Shown piece by piece: positions 9,256-18,162 of a stretch of DNA of 64,000 bases. The notes beneath the pieces were generated by a model. It ran no database searches, was not told the origin of the DNA, and worked only from the letters and a program-made list of their open reading frames with translations. Source of the stretch: Rossellomorea vietnamensis (GTDB taxonomy: Bacteria > Bacillota > Bacilli > Bacillales > Bacillaceae_B); contig NZ_CP104558.1 in assembly GCF_025398035.1 (NCBI RefSeq), forward strand, positions 1,116,001-1,180,000, read 5' to 3'. The position numbers were made by a program, and so were the translations under genes. Numbering within the stretch: position 1 is the first letter of the stretch; every line of letters starts with the position of its first letter.

Positions 9256-11079
9256 TTACATCGCATCCAACATCCTGAACTGTGACTTTACCAGTTCAAA
9301 ATAGTCTCCTTCCTGTTCCATCAATTCGTCGTGATTTCCAGACTCTTTGATTTTTCCATTTTCAAGGACAAAAATATTGTCGGACTCACGGATTGTGGAT
9401 AGGCGGTGGGCGATGATGATCGCGGTACGGCCGTTCAGTAATTTCTTCAATGCATTTTGGATCTTGACTTCTGTTTCTGTATCGATGGATGCTGTCGCTT
9501 CATCCAGGATGATGATGCGAGGGTTGGCCAAAAGGGCACGTGCGAAGGACAATAGTTGTCTTTCACCAACAGATAACACATTCCCCCGTTCCTCGACTTC
9601 CGTTTCATAACCGTTGGATAACTTTTCGATGAATTCATTTGCCCCGATGGCTTCGGCTGCCTTCAGGACCTCTTCATCGGATGCACCCGGGCGTCCGAAT
9701 CGGATATTATCCATGATCGTTCCAGAGAAAATGAATGTATCCTGCAGGACGATGCTGATTTGACTGCGTAAGCTGGAAACAGATGCATCCCGTAAATCCA
9801 CTCCATCAATTTTCACTACCCCATTTGTCGGGTCGTAAAATCGGCTGATGAGATTCGCGATCGTCGTCTTCCCAGAACCTGTATGTCCGACGAGTGCAAC
9901 GGTTTGCCCTGCTTTCATTTCCAGATTGATGTCCCTGAGTGCTTTACGTTTGTCATCATAAGAGAATTCGACATGTTCGAATTGGATTCTTCCCTTGATA
10001 TCCGTCAGGTTCATGGCATTTTTCTTTTCATTTACAATCGGTTGTTCATCAAGGAATTCAAAGATTCGCTCGGATGAAGCCATCCCGATCAACAGCTGAT
10101 TATACACCTGCCCTAGTCTTGAGATCGGCTCCCAGAACATACCCAGATAGAATGCGAAGGAGACGAATTCACCAAGCTCCAGGGATCCATTTTGAATGAG
10201 GTGGGCCCCAAACCAAATCAGGACGGCGGTTCCGATGGCATTGGTTAATTCCACCAGTGGACGGAACATGGCATTTTTCTTTGTTGCCGTTCTCCAGCTA
10301 TCGAAGGTCTCTGTGTTGACTCCATCAAAGAAGGCCATGTTTTCTTTTTCCTGGGTGAAGGATTGTGTCACCCTGATTCCCTGGATGCTTTCATTTAAAT
10401 GAGAATTAAGTTTAGATTGCTTAAGCCTTACCACCTGCCAGGATTTGCGTATTTTTTTGCGCAAGCTTGTAGATATGAAGAACATGATAGGCAAAATGAC
10501 CATGACGGCAAGTGTGAGTTCCGGACTTAACGTAAAGAGTATCACGATGATTCCGATGAGCAGAATGATATCCATCAACAGATTGATGACACCGTTCGTG
10601 AAAAGTTCCTGAAGGGAGTTGATGTCATTCATGATCCGGACAAGGATGGATCCTGCTGAACGCTGATCAAAGAAACGATGGGAAAGCCACTGTACATGAC
10701 TGAATAAATGTTTTCTCAGGTCATAGATGACTCCCTGCCCCAATTGATTCATCCATTTGATCCTGAGGACATTGGCTATATAGTTCAAAACATACAGTCC
10801 CGCTATGACTCCCACAAGAGTAAAGAGAAGATTCTCATCTTTTTGCCTGATCGCTTTATCCAGTGTGTACACCCCGATCAGTATCGGGATGATCAGGCGG
10901 ACAGCCGTTGTGATCAGAACGGTGATGATCGACAAAGGCAACAATTTTTTAGAATATGGTTTTAAATAAGTCAGTAGACGGTAGAGCTGTTCCCAGTTGA
11001 ATGGCTTATCGATTACTTGATCGGTTGAGTAATGGAACCTGCTCAGAATGTTTTTATTCACTTTCTTATTTTTGCTCAA
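9256..11079 (-). CDS. ABC exporter half-transporter, second subunit (YfiC-like)
   Basis: A 607-residue fused membrane-ATPase half-transporter. Six hydrophobic helices span about residues 45-320, then an ATPase domain with Walker A GHTGSGKTT, a divergent signature LSVGERQ, Walker B IIILDEATAS with the catalytic Glu, and H-loop IIAHRLST. The start is TTG at 11079, six bases after AGGTGA. It lies 10 bases after its partner gene. Lengths and pairing resemble B. subtilis YfiB/YfiC, a multidrug-type heterodimer; the cargo is unknown. The intact Glu here combined with a degenerate partner indicates one catalytic and one non-catalytic ATP site. Confidence 0.85.
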   Translation of the reverse strand: MSKNKKVNKNILSRFHYSTDQVIDKPFNWEQLYRLLTYLKPYSKKLLPLSIITVLITTAVRLIIPILIGVYTLDKAIRQKDENLLFTLVGVIAGLYVLNYIANVLRIKWMNQLGQGVIYDLRKHLFSHVQWLSHRFFDQRSAGSILVRIMNDINSLQELFTNGVINLLMDIILLIGIIVILFTLSPELTLAVMVILPIMFFISTSLRKKIRKSWQVVRLKQSKLNSHLNESIQGIRVTQSFTQEKENMAFFDGVNTETFDSWRTATKKNAMFRPLVELTNAIGTAVLIWFGAHLIQNGSLELGEFVSFAFYLGMFWEPISRLGQVYNQLLIGMASSERIFEFLDEQPIVNEKKNAMNLTDIKGRIQFEHVEFSYDDKRKALRDINLEMKAGQTVALVGHTGSGKTTIANLISRFYDPTNGVVKIDGVDLRDASVSSLRSQISIVLQDTFIFSGTIMDNIRFGRPGASDEEVLKAAEAIGANEFIEKLSNGYETEVEERGNVLSVGERQLLSFARALLANPRIIILDEATASIDTETEVKIQNALKKLLNGRTAIIIAHRLSTIRESDNIFVLENGKIKESGNHDELMEQEGDYFELVKSQFRMLDAM

Positions 11080-11089
11080 ACCCTATCAC

Positions 11090-12844
11090 CTACCCTTCCT
11101 GAGTTTGTAATATTTTTTTCTGGTCTTGGTATTGAATATCATAAATTCGCTGATATGGTCCGTTATTTTTCAGTAAGAAATCGTGAACCCCTCGCTCAAC
11201 GACTTTACCATTCTCAAGGACGATGATTTCGTCGGCATGCTTTAGCGATGAAATCCGGTGTGCAATGATGAAGGTCGTACGATCGGACATGACTTCTTTC
11301 AGCGCTTTTTGGATTCTGAATTCCGTCTCCATATCGACGGCACTTGTAGCATCATCAAGAATGAGGATCGACGGGTCCGTGCAGATCGCACGTGCTATGG
11401 CAATCCGTTGTTTCTGACCGCCTGAAAGACCCAATCCCCTTTCACCCAGTCTTGTATCATACCCATCAGGCAAATCGGATATGAAATCATGTGCCTCGGC
11501 CCGTTTTGCTGCTTCGATAATTTCTTCCATTGATGCCTCCGGTCGACCATAAGAAATATTGGCTTTGATGGTAGAGGAGAATAAGAATGACTCCTGGAGT
11601 ACGAATCCGATATTTTGACGGAGTGATTTTAGTGAGTACTCTTTTACATCCCTTCCATCAATGAGGATTTCTCCATTATCCGGTTCATAGAAACGTGTGA
11701 TCAGCTGGGTGATACTCGTTTTTCCTGATCCCGTGCCCCCGATCAGACCAATGACCTTGCCGGGTTCTGCCTTAAAGGAAATATCCTCCAGGGCTGCTTC
11801 GTCATGCACCGTGTAATTCAATGATACGCCTTTGAATTCCACTTCGCCTTTCAAGCGATCAACATGGATGACACCACTATGATCCTTTATCTTCTCATCC
11901 ACTTCCAAAATCTCCAGTAATCTCTCTCCCGATGCCTTGGACTGTGAAAAAAGATTGATGGTGAATCCAAGGTTCATGATCGGCCAGATGATATACCAGA
12001 CCAGGCTGTAAAAGGCGACAAGCTCACCTGGTTGCAGATTTCCATTCATGACGAGATATCCACCGTATGCAAGGAGTGTCACGACACTCACATTCCCTAA
12101 GAACTCCATGAGCGGGAAGTATTTTGCCCAAATGTCCGAGGTGAAAAGATACTTATCTTTATAATCACCATTAGACCGGTTAAATTTATTGATTTGAAAA
12201 TCTTCACGGGACAGTGATTTCACCGTATTGATCCCTGAGATATTTTCCTGGACATTCGTGTTCAGCTTTCCAAAGGATTTGCGGATACCGCGAAAGGCAG
12301 GATGGACAGCCTTATCGAATTTGTATACGGCAATGGCCAGAAAAGGCAGGGAAACCAGGGTGACAAACGTCAATGATGGTGAATAGTAGAACATCACCCC
12401 AAAACTGACCGTCACCAGCAGGAAGAAGCGGAGCAATTCCGAGAAACCAAAAGATAAGAAAAAGCGAAAAGCTTCTACATCCGCCGTCAGGCGTGACATC
12501 AAGTCCCCTGTCTTAGCGTTATCATAATAACTGAATGGGAGGAATTGAAGCTTTTCATACAATTCGTTCCTCAAACGATAGACCGATGTGATCCCGAATA
12601 GGTCCCCGTTGTACTGTTGGATGAATGTAGCGATCCCTTTCACGACCATGATGCCGATGAATCCGAATGCAAGGTACGGAATCCACTTATATTCCCCTTG
12701 GAGAATAACATCATCAATTGTAATTTGTAAGATCATGGGATATACCACTGTAATGCCTGTAACAAAAATCAAGAAAATCATTGAAATGATAAAATGCCTT
12801 TTATAAGGCCAGTAAAAGGCTTTCAATTTTTTAAATGTATCCAT
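11090..12844 (-). CDS. ABC exporter half-transporter, first subunit (YfiB-like)
   Basis: A 584-residue half-transporter with six membrane helices (about 15-300) and a C-terminal ATPase. The ATPase has Walker A GGTGSGKTS, canonical signature LSGGQKQR, and Walker B ILILDDATSA, where Asp replaces the catalytic Glu. That substitution is typical of the degenerate subunit in heterodimeric exporters such as TM287/288, BmrCD and LmrCD. The ATG at 12844 follows GGAGGGGAG. It is the first gene of a two-gene operon closed by the terminator at 9212-9240. The two proteins are not CydCD, because cydAB has a separate promoter behind that terminator. Confidence 0.85.
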   Translation of the reverse strand: MDTFKKLKAFYWPYKRHFIISMIFLIFVTGITVVYPMILQITIDDVILQGEYKWIPYLAFGFIGIMVVKGIATFIQQYNGDLFGITSVYRLRNELYEKLQFLPFSYYDNAKTGDLMSRLTADVEAFRFFLSFGFSELLRFFLLVTVSFGVMFYYSPSLTFVTLVSLPFLAIAVYKFDKAVHPAFRGIRKSFGKLNTNVQENISGINTVKSLSREDFQINKFNRSNGDYKDKYLFTSDIWAKYFPLMEFLGNVSVVTLLAYGGYLVMNGNLQPGELVAFYSLVWYIIWPIMNLGFTINLFSQSKASGERLLEILEVDEKIKDHSGVIHVDRLKGEVEFKGVSLNYTVHDEAALEDISFKAEPGKVIGLIGGTGSGKTSITQLITRFYEPDNGEILIDGRDVKEYSLKSLRQNIGFVLQESFLFSSTIKANISYGRPEASMEEIIEAAKRAEAHDFISDLPDGYDTRLGERGLGLSGGQKQRIAIARAICTDPSILILDDATSAVDMETEFRIQKALKEVMSDRTTFIIAHRISSLKHADEIIVLENGKVVERGVHDFLLKNNGPYQRIYDIQYQDQKKILQTQEG

Positions 12845-12995
12845 ATTTTCTCTCCCCTCCGTGTTCCATAAAAAAACAACGTACTACTAAATATATCGGC
12901 TTTCGAAATATTTATCTACCCTTTTTTTAGAATTTTTTCCTTTTTGTGAATTGTCCTTTAACTCTCTATTCATATCTATTGTAAAAACGAAACCA

Positions 12996-13024
12996 AAAAA
13001 AAAGATCGGTCTTTTGACCGATCT
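12996..13024 (-). terminator. Terminator of ykuV
   Basis: Stem AGATCGGTC/GACCGATCT with an AAAA loop on the minus strand, followed by nine T residues, 24 bases past the ykuV stop. Confidence 0.88.
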
Positions 13025-13047
13025 CTCTTCCATATTACGGTTGATCC

Positions 13048-13503
13048 CTATTCGCTTTTTTCCATTTCATCCAGGACACGGTTCACACGCTTTTCAAGCA
13101 TCTTCATACCGCTCCCTCCTGCCTGGAAGTGACGGAGATTTCCGTCTTTATCAAATACATAATAAGCAGGAACGTATTGATTTTCAAATGCATCGGTCAG
13201 CTTATGCTCACTGTCCACAAAGATCGGTTGAGTGATATCGTGCTCAGCAGCCACCTTCTTGATTTCGTCCAGATTTAAATCCTCCTCTGAACGGGGCATA
13301 TGAACAGCCATTACGTTCAGTTTATCACTGTATCGGTCACGGAATTCATTGACTTGGGGCATGGCTTCTTTACATAGGTGACAAGAAATCGACCAGAAGT
13401 GGATCAGGGTCGGTTTATCTCCAACAAGATCATTCTTTGTTACTTCTCCATTCAACCATTCAGTAGCACCGGAGAGTTCAGGCATAGGTTCACGCAGTTT
13501 CAT
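13048..13503 (-). CDS. ykuV: Thioredoxin-like thiol-disulfide oxidoreductase YkuV
   Basis: A 151-residue thioredoxin-fold protein of the TlpA/ResA class. The redox motif CHLC is at Cys41-Cys44 within FWSISCHLCKE, and the cis-Pro region is QYVPAYYVFD. No signal peptide is seen, so it should act in the cytoplasm. The ATG at 13503 is chosen because AAAGGAGG lies eight bases before it; the frame stays open for 17 more codons upstream without a ribosome site. It follows the peroxiredoxin gene ykuU, as in B. subtilis, where YkuV is a reductant-type partner. A terminator hairpin between the two genes suggests it is expressed less than ykuU. Confidence 0.88.
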   Translation of the reverse strand: MKLREPMPELSGATEWLNGEVTKNDLVGDKPTLIHFWSISCHLCKEAMPQVNEFRDRYSDKLNVMAVHMPRSEEDLNLDEIKKVAAEHDITQPIFVDSEHKLTDAFENQYVPAYYVFDKDGNLRHFQAGGSGMKMLEKRVNRVLDEMEKSE

Positions 13504-13536
13504 TACGAGTGCCTCCTTTAATTTCTGTTTATGAGT

Positions 13537-13566
13537 AAAAAAAAGACCTAACAAACGGTTAGGCCT
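13537..13566 (-). terminator. Intercistronic terminator between ykuU and ykuV
   Basis: CCTAAC/GTTAGG stem with extra GG/TC pairing and eight T residues on the minus strand, just after ykuU and before the ykuV ribosome site. Read-through would be needed for co-transcription unless ykuV has its own promoter. Confidence 0.75.
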
Positions 13567-13582
13567 TTATTCATTTTGAAAA

Positions 13583-14125
13583 TTATAAAGTTTTTTGACC
13601 TGGCTTCCAGTTCGCCGGGCAAAGACCGCCGGTTTGAAGTGCTTGAAGTACACGTAATGTTTCTTCAACGTCACGGCCAATATTGTTGTGGAATACAGCC
13701 TGGTACTGAAGTTCTCCCTCAGGGTTGATGATGTAAAGGCCGCGAAGAGCCACACCTTCTTCTTCAATCAGAACACCATATTCACGGGATACAAAATGGT
13801 TTGTATCTGCCGCAAGTGGATATTTCAGTTCACCGATTCCATTTGCATTGCGATCGGTGTTGATCCATGCTAAATGTGTATGGATAGTGTCTGTAGAGAC
13901 ACCAATGATTTCTGCATCTAAGTCTTCAAACTCATCGTAACGGTCTGACATTGCTGTGATTTCCGTCGGACATACAAATGTGAAGTCCATTGGATAGAAG
14001 AACAATACTGTCCACTTATCGTTTTTCATATTTTCCTCTAAAGAAACTTTACCGAATTCTTTGTTTGGCATTACAGCGTCCATTTCGAAACGTGGAGCCT
14101 GTTTACCAACCATGCGTTCTGCCAT
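13583..14125 (-). CDS. ykuU: 2-Cys peroxiredoxin YkuU
   Basis: A 180-residue typical 2-Cys peroxiredoxin that reduces hydrogen and alkyl peroxides. The peroxidatic Cys52 is in DFTFVCPTE and the resolving Cys169 is in GGLCPANW. It is soluble and probably decameric. The electron donor is likely a thioredoxin-like protein such as YkuV next door. The ATG follows GGAGGGAT. Upstream lie a near-consensus SigA promoter and a perfect PerR box, so peroxide induction is strongly suggested. The gene pair ykuU-ykuV beside ykuT matches B. subtilis order. Confidence 0.93.
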   Translation of the reverse strand: MAERMVGKQAPRFEMDAVMPNKEFGKVSLEENMKNDKWTVLFFYPMDFTFVCPTEITAMSDRYDEFEDLDAEIIGVSTDTIHTHLAWINTDRNANGIGELKYPLAADTNHFVSREYGVLIEEEGVALRGLYIINPEGELQYQAVFHNNIGRDVEETLRVLQALQTGGLCPANWKPGQKTL

Positions 14126-14212
14126 GAATAAATCCCTCCAATGAGTGTTTGATGAAATAATGTCTGTGAAAGGATGGCTTTATAAGCCTGTCCATTTCAA
14201 CTCACAAATATC

Positions 14213-14241
14213 ATTATATAGGATTGGATTTTTTTAGTCAA
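14213..14241 (-). promoter_or_regulatory. SigA promoter of ykuU
   Basis: TTGACT (14241-14236) and perfect TATAAT (14218-14213), spacer 17, reading into ykuU. Confidence 0.85.
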
Positions 14242-14256
14242 TTATAATTAATTCAA
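14242..14256. promoter_or_regulatory. Imperfect second PerR/Fur-family box
   Basis: TTATAATTAATTCAA agrees with the Per box at 11 of 14 informative positions and abuts the -35 of ykuU, in tandem with the perfect box just upstream. Confidence 0.45.
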
Positions 14257-14258
14257 TA

Positions 14259-14273
14259 TTATAATAATTATAA
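14259..14273. promoter_or_regulatory. Perfect PerR box upstream of ykuU
   Basis: TTATAATAATTATAA equals the published Per box TTATAATNATTATAA at every position. It lies about 18 bp upstream of the ykuU -35, between ykuU and divergent ykuT. Confidence 0.85.
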
Positions 14274-14412
14274 TTTGTTTCCATCATCCCTTAGTTGTTT
14301 TGCCCAAAACAGATGTCATTTAGTCTCTACTTGCATGAATGACTTGCCAGGATTACGTTTATCATTTATCCACCAGAGAATAAACCAGTATGCTTTTTAG
14401 CGTGGATCTCCT

Positions 14413-14443
14413 TTGACATAACCTATGGGGTATTGTGTATACT
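14413..14443 (+). promoter_or_regulatory. Candidate promoter of ykuT
   Basis: TTGACA (14413-14418) with TATACT (14438-14443) at a wide spacing of 19, or TGTATA at spacing 17. The TTG/GTG codons overlapping this element are therefore unlikely translation starts for ykuT. Confidence 0.5.
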
Positions 14444-14480
14444 AGTATGGTCATCATTTATAGGAAAGGATGTTTTTGGT

Positions 14481-15347
14481 TTGGGTTACATAATTGGTTT
14501 AAGCGCTTTAAGTGATCGACTATCCAATTTTAATTGGGGCGGTCTATTAGTGACGATCGGAATAGGGGCACTGCAAATTTTAGCGATTTGGATCGCTTTT
14601 ATCATTGTAAAAGGTGCAGCGAACAAAGTGATTGAAAGAATCTTTGAAAAATATCGAAAGAGAAATGATGTATCAGTTGGTCGTGCTCAGACATTACAAA
14701 GTCTTTCAAAAAATATTGTCGGCTATATCCTGATCTTCGTTTTCTTTGTGACAATCTTACAAATCTTCGGTATCCAGGTGACCGCGATCCTTGCCGGAGC
14801 CGGGATTGTGGGACTTGCCGTCGGGTTCGGGGCCCAGGGGTTGGTAAGTGACGTGGTCACCGGCTTTTTCATTCTTCTTGAGAAGCAGGTTGACGTTGGT
14901 GATTACGTGACGACCGGCAGCTTCTCAGGAATTGTGGAAGAGGTCGGTTTAAGGACGACTCATATCCGCGGCTTTGATGGGACCCTGCACTATGTGCCGA
15001 ACAGGGAAATCACGAGTGTGAGCAATCATTCACGTGGAAACATGAGGGCCCTTGTCGATATCGGTATTTCGTATGATGATGACATCGATAAGGCAATGGT
15101 CGTACTTCAGCAAGTATGTGATACCATTGCACAGGAAGATGATAACATTGTCGATGGCCCGAATGTGCTAGGTGTTCAGACATTGGGTGCTTCTGATGTC
15201 GTTCTCAGGGTATTATGCAAAACAAAGAACATGGAGCAATGGGGAGTGGAGCGAAAGCTTCGTAAAGCATTGAAGGAAGCCCTCGATCAGAATGGGATCG
15301 AAATTCCTTATCCTCACCAGGTTTATATCGAGAAAAAAGAAGACTGA
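14481..15347 (+). CDS. ykuT: MscS-family mechanosensitive channel YkuT
   Basis: A protein of about 288 residues. Three membrane helices lie in the first 130 residues, the last being the glycine/alanine-rich pore helix (AILAGAGIVGLAVGFGAQGLV). A cytoplasmic vestibule follows, containing VGDYVTTGSFSGIVEEVGLRTT and the PNREI segment of the family. Such channels release solutes on hypo-osmotic shock. There is no ATG near the start. I chose TTG at 14481, eight to nine bases after AGGAAAGGAT; the open frame extends to 14433 but overlaps the promoter. It is divergent from ykuU and ends in a shared terminator. Gene identity is sure; the start is uncertain. Confidence 0.87.
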   Translation: MGYIIGLSALSDRLSNFNWGGLLVTIGIGALQILAIWIAFIIVKGAANKVIERIFEKYRKRNDVSVGRAQTLQSLSKNIVGYILIFVFFVTILQIFGIQVTAILAGAGIVGLAVGFGAQGLVSDVVTGFFILLEKQVDVGDYVTTGSFSGIVEEVGLRTTHIRGFDGTLHYVPNREITSVSNHSRGNMRALVDIGISYDDDIDKAMVVLQQVCDTIAQEDDNIVDGPNVLGVQTLGASDVVLRVLCKTKNMEQWGVERKLRKALKEALDQNGIEIPYPHQVYIEKKED

Positions 15348-15352
15348 TGAAA

Positions 15353-15387
15353 TAAAAAAAGAGAAGGCGCCGCCTTCTCTTTTTTTA
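15353..15387. terminator. Bidirectional terminator between ykuT and the vWA operon
   Basis: Perfect stem AGAGAAGGCG/CGCCTTCTCT flanked by A7 and T7 runs. It overlaps the last codons of the convergent vWA gene by three bases. Confidence 0.9.
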
Positions 15388-18162
15388 TTTCTCCCTTCTC
15401 TTTTTCGCCTCAAGAAGACGTTTCAATCGCGCATCATCACCATTTACTACAGGTTCCGCTGTTTTCTTTTCCCGTTTCACTTTTTTGACGGATTCCCTAT
15501 TTTCTTTGGTCGCTTCCAAGGTTCGCGGACGGTCAGTTCCCTTACGCTCATCATTCCTGCGCTCCTTGTTGACTTTTCTGCCAAGCTGTTCGATGCTTGT
15601 TTCATCTTTCATCTCTTGCGATGTCCTCCGTGGTTTAATCAGATCAACCACCATCATGATCGGTCCAACCCCGAATCTTCTTATAAAAATCTCACAAAAG
15701 AATAAAAGGAAGCCTGCTGTAATGAGAATGGTTTGAATGGACCGTGCTGTAAACGAGGGTTCATGCAGGTCCCTGAATGCCCCTTTCAAGGAAGAAGTCT
15801 TCCTTCCACCCGTCTTTTCTACGATTGTATCAAGTGACTGGGATCCTCCCTTGAAAGAGTACTCCTTCGAATAAGGGACTGAGAAACCTGTCTGAAATGT
15901 GCTTTCACCACCCTCCCCACTTTTGGCAATATTCATATTGTAAAGACCGGGCGATAAATGTTCTTCAAATACGACCTCATAATCCCCCGGTGCCTTTATC
16001 CTGGTTGTTGCGGGAATCATTTTTCCATCTTCAGACAGGACCGTCACCTCAAGTGGTGAGATGTCCCCTTCGGACGATGACAACTTTAGACGGGTATTTT
16101 CGTTTTCTTCCTTTACGTCGATGGAGTAAGGATTCGAACGAAGATCAGGAAACGAGCGTGTGACCAGCTCATTGAGAAATGCCGGCCACCCCTGCCACCG
16201 TGCAAAATCACCCGTCCATTTCCCACTCGTGTCCGACGTAAAGGCGAATGATCGACCAAGACCGTATCTCCAGGTAGCCAGTACCGGATCGTTCTTTCCG
16301 CTCTCCATTTCCATCCGGGCAGTCCCTTTAAGGGAAGTCGCAATATAAGCATTCATCTGAGGAACACCGTCTTTAAATAGGGTCGCCCACTCGGACGATG
16401 CAACCCTGGGATAAAACGGTTGATCTTCTATATAGGTCCTTGTCGTGATCACCGTCTCCCTCGTCAAGATGCTCGGTATCACGCTGGCATCAGTGACATC
16501 ATAGAATCTTCCTTTTCCCCACTGACTCAGATCATTCAGCAGGCCTCTGTCCGCCCCTTCTCCGATTGAAACGGTGGATAGGGTGATTTGTTTATCATGG
16601 CCGTCTTCTACAAGTGTCTGGTAACTCCCTGAGGTGGCTGATTGTCCGTCTGTCAAAAGAATGATATGCTTTCTTTTTAATGATAGATTCTCAAGACTCG
16701 CATAAGCCTGCTGAAGGGAGCTGTAGATTTCTGTCCCGCCTCCTGGAGAAATGGAACGGATCTTTTCTTCTGCTTTTTTACGATCAGTAAGTGGCTTCGT
16801 TTTGACGATATCCCATGGCCGGTCATCAAAGGCAATGACTCCCAGCGTATCTTTGTCTCTTAGGAGGGAAACGGTTCTCGCTGCTGCTTCCTTTGCAAGG
16901 GCCAGCTTTTGCCCGTCCATGCTGCCGGAGCGATCCAGAACGATCACCAGTCCAAGGGAAGGTAGTTCCTTCTTCCCCTTCACATCCATATCGACGGGAA
17001 GTATTCGTTCGATCGGTGTCTTAAAGTATCCCCCAAGGGCAAAGCTGTCACTACCACCGAACATAATGAATCCTCTTCCAAACTCTTTCACACTTTTTTC
17101 CATTAGAAGCATTTTTTCCTGAGGGATGCTTGTGGCAGCTACATTATCAAACAAGATGCTTTGATATTGCAGATAGGATGTCAGCTTGCCGGGCAGTTGT
17201 TCCGGTTTATATACATCGACGGTAAATCCGGCTGAGTTTAGTAACGGCGCCAATGCACTTTCCCCATCTGCGTTTTCCACCAGCATGACTTTTGCGGCTC
17301 CTTCTGAACGTGCCAGGTGGTAGAGTGCATTGTTTTCAGGACTCCCATCTCCCTTAGAGAACACTTCTGCCTTATACACGAGTAATCCGGATTGATCGAC
17401 TACATGCTTGAACTGAAACTCGTTGTTGCCTTCTTGCACCTGAAGGTTTTCCTTTATGATCACTTGATCATTCAAAGTAATGCGCATTTCAATTTCTTTT
17501 TTGGTCGTGCTGTATGTATTGACCGTGAGAGTTGTTTCTTCTCCTTCATATTGGACGGATGGAGCAGACACATCTGTTATGGCCACATCATCCTTCGTAT
17601 CGGAGGCGATGGCCATCCATTCAACCTCGATCTTCTTCCCCTTTAATAAAGGAATGAGATCTTCCCCTGCCCCCATCGTTTCCTTCCCGTCTGTCATGGC
17701 AATGATCCTCCCGCCACGGGGGAGGAGATTCGATGAGTACTCCAACCCTTCCTGAAGATTTGTATTTCCCTCCTTGATTTCCCCCACCAGCTGTTCAGGA
17801 TTCTCCCTCTCATCTGAAATCGTCTGTTCGATTGCCGCATTTTCACCAAATGAAACAATACCGTATCGATCCCGTTCATGTTTGGAATGGACGCCCCGGT
17901 TGATCTCATCAAGGATACGGTCTTCTTGCAAGGATACAGAAGCGGACCGATCCGCCAAGAAGATGACCGGCTTTGCCTTTTCGGGTAAAACAATGGACGG
18001 ATTGGCAAGGGCAAGGATCAACAGGACCATAGCGCATCCCCTTAATGCCAGGATGAGCCTTCTTTCCTTCCGATTCATCCCCTGTTTCACAAAGAGAAAG
18101 AGAACCAACCCAAGTGGAATCACGAGCAATAGCCAGAGTACTTCTTTAAACTCGATTCCCAC
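15385..18162 (-). CDS. Large membrane protein with two vWA domains and a glutamine-amidotransferase-like domain
   Basis: A 925-residue protein, last gene of an eight-gene operon. Two membrane helices (about 8-27 and 36-58) are followed by a first vWA domain with MIDAS-like DRSAS at 71-75, then an Ig-like stretch (200-285). A class-I-glutamine-amidotransferase-like segment (about 290-395, VMLVENADG to FIMFGGSDSF) has no obvious catalytic Cys. A second vWA domain carries a full MIDAS: DRSGS 410-414, GGGTEI 475-480 and TDG 504-506. A final helix lies near 808-830, with a basic 85-residue cytoplasmic tail (many KR/RE). The GTG start at 18162 follows GGGAGGT and overlaps the previous gene by 17 bases. 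Most of the protein should be extracytoplasmic. Function unknown; MIDAS domains suggest metal-dependent protein contacts. Confidence 0.8.
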   Translation of the reverse strand: MGIEFKEVLWLLLVIPLGLVLFLFVKQGMNRKERRLILALRGCAMVLLILALANPSIVLPEKAKPVIFLADRSASVSLQEDRILDEINRGVHSKHERDRYGIVSFGENAAIEQTISDERENPEQLVGEIKEGNTNLQEGLEYSSNLLPRGGRIIAMTDGKETMGAGEDLIPLLKGKKIEVEWMAIASDTKDDVAITDVSAPSVQYEGEETTLTVNTYSTTKKEIEMRITLNDQVIIKENLQVQEGNNEFQFKHVVDQSGLLVYKAEVFSKGDGSPENNALYHLARSEGAAKVMLVENADGESALAPLLNSAGFTVDVYKPEQLPGKLTSYLQYQSILFDNVAATSIPQEKMLLMEKSVKEFGRGFIMFGGSDSFALGGYFKTPIERILPVDMDVKGKKELPSLGLVIVLDRSGSMDGQKLALAKEAAARTVSLLRDKDTLGVIAFDDRPWDIVKTKPLTDRKKAEEKIRSISPGGGTEIYSSLQQAYASLENLSLKRKHIILLTDGQSATSGSYQTLVEDGHDKQITLSTVSIGEGADRGLLNDLSQWGKGRFYDVTDASVIPSILTRETVITTRTYIEDQPFYPRVASSEWATLFKDGVPQMNAYIATSLKGTARMEMESGKNDPVLATWRYGLGRSFAFTSDTSGKWTGDFARWQGWPAFLNELVTRSFPDLRSNPYSIDVKEENENTRLKLSSSEGDISPLEVTVLSEDGKMIPATTRIKAPGDYEVVFEEHLSPGLYNMNIAKSGEGGESTFQTGFSVPYSKEYSFKGGSQSLDTIVEKTGGRKTSSLKGAFRDLHEPSFTARSIQTILITAGFLLFFCEIFIRRFGVGPIMMVVDLIKPRRTSQEMKDETSIEQLGRKVNKERRNDERKGTDRPRTLEATKENRESVKKVKREKKTAEPVVNGDDARLKRLLEAKKRREK

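Noticed and set aside
9256-12844. The ABC half-transporter pair as CydCD
   Set aside because: It lies upstream of cydAB behind a strong terminator, cydAB has its own promoter, and the helix and ATPase motifs look like multidrug-type YfiB/YfiC rather than CydC/CydD.
14433-14480. Extended ykuT start at TTG 14433
   Set aside because: The codon lies inside the promoter's -10 region, so it cannot be in the mRNA; TTG at 14481 has a ribosome site.
15292-15705. Plus-strand open frame of 137 codons across the ykuT end
   Set aside because: It overlaps ykuT, the terminator and the 925-residue gene on the other strand; a shadow frame.
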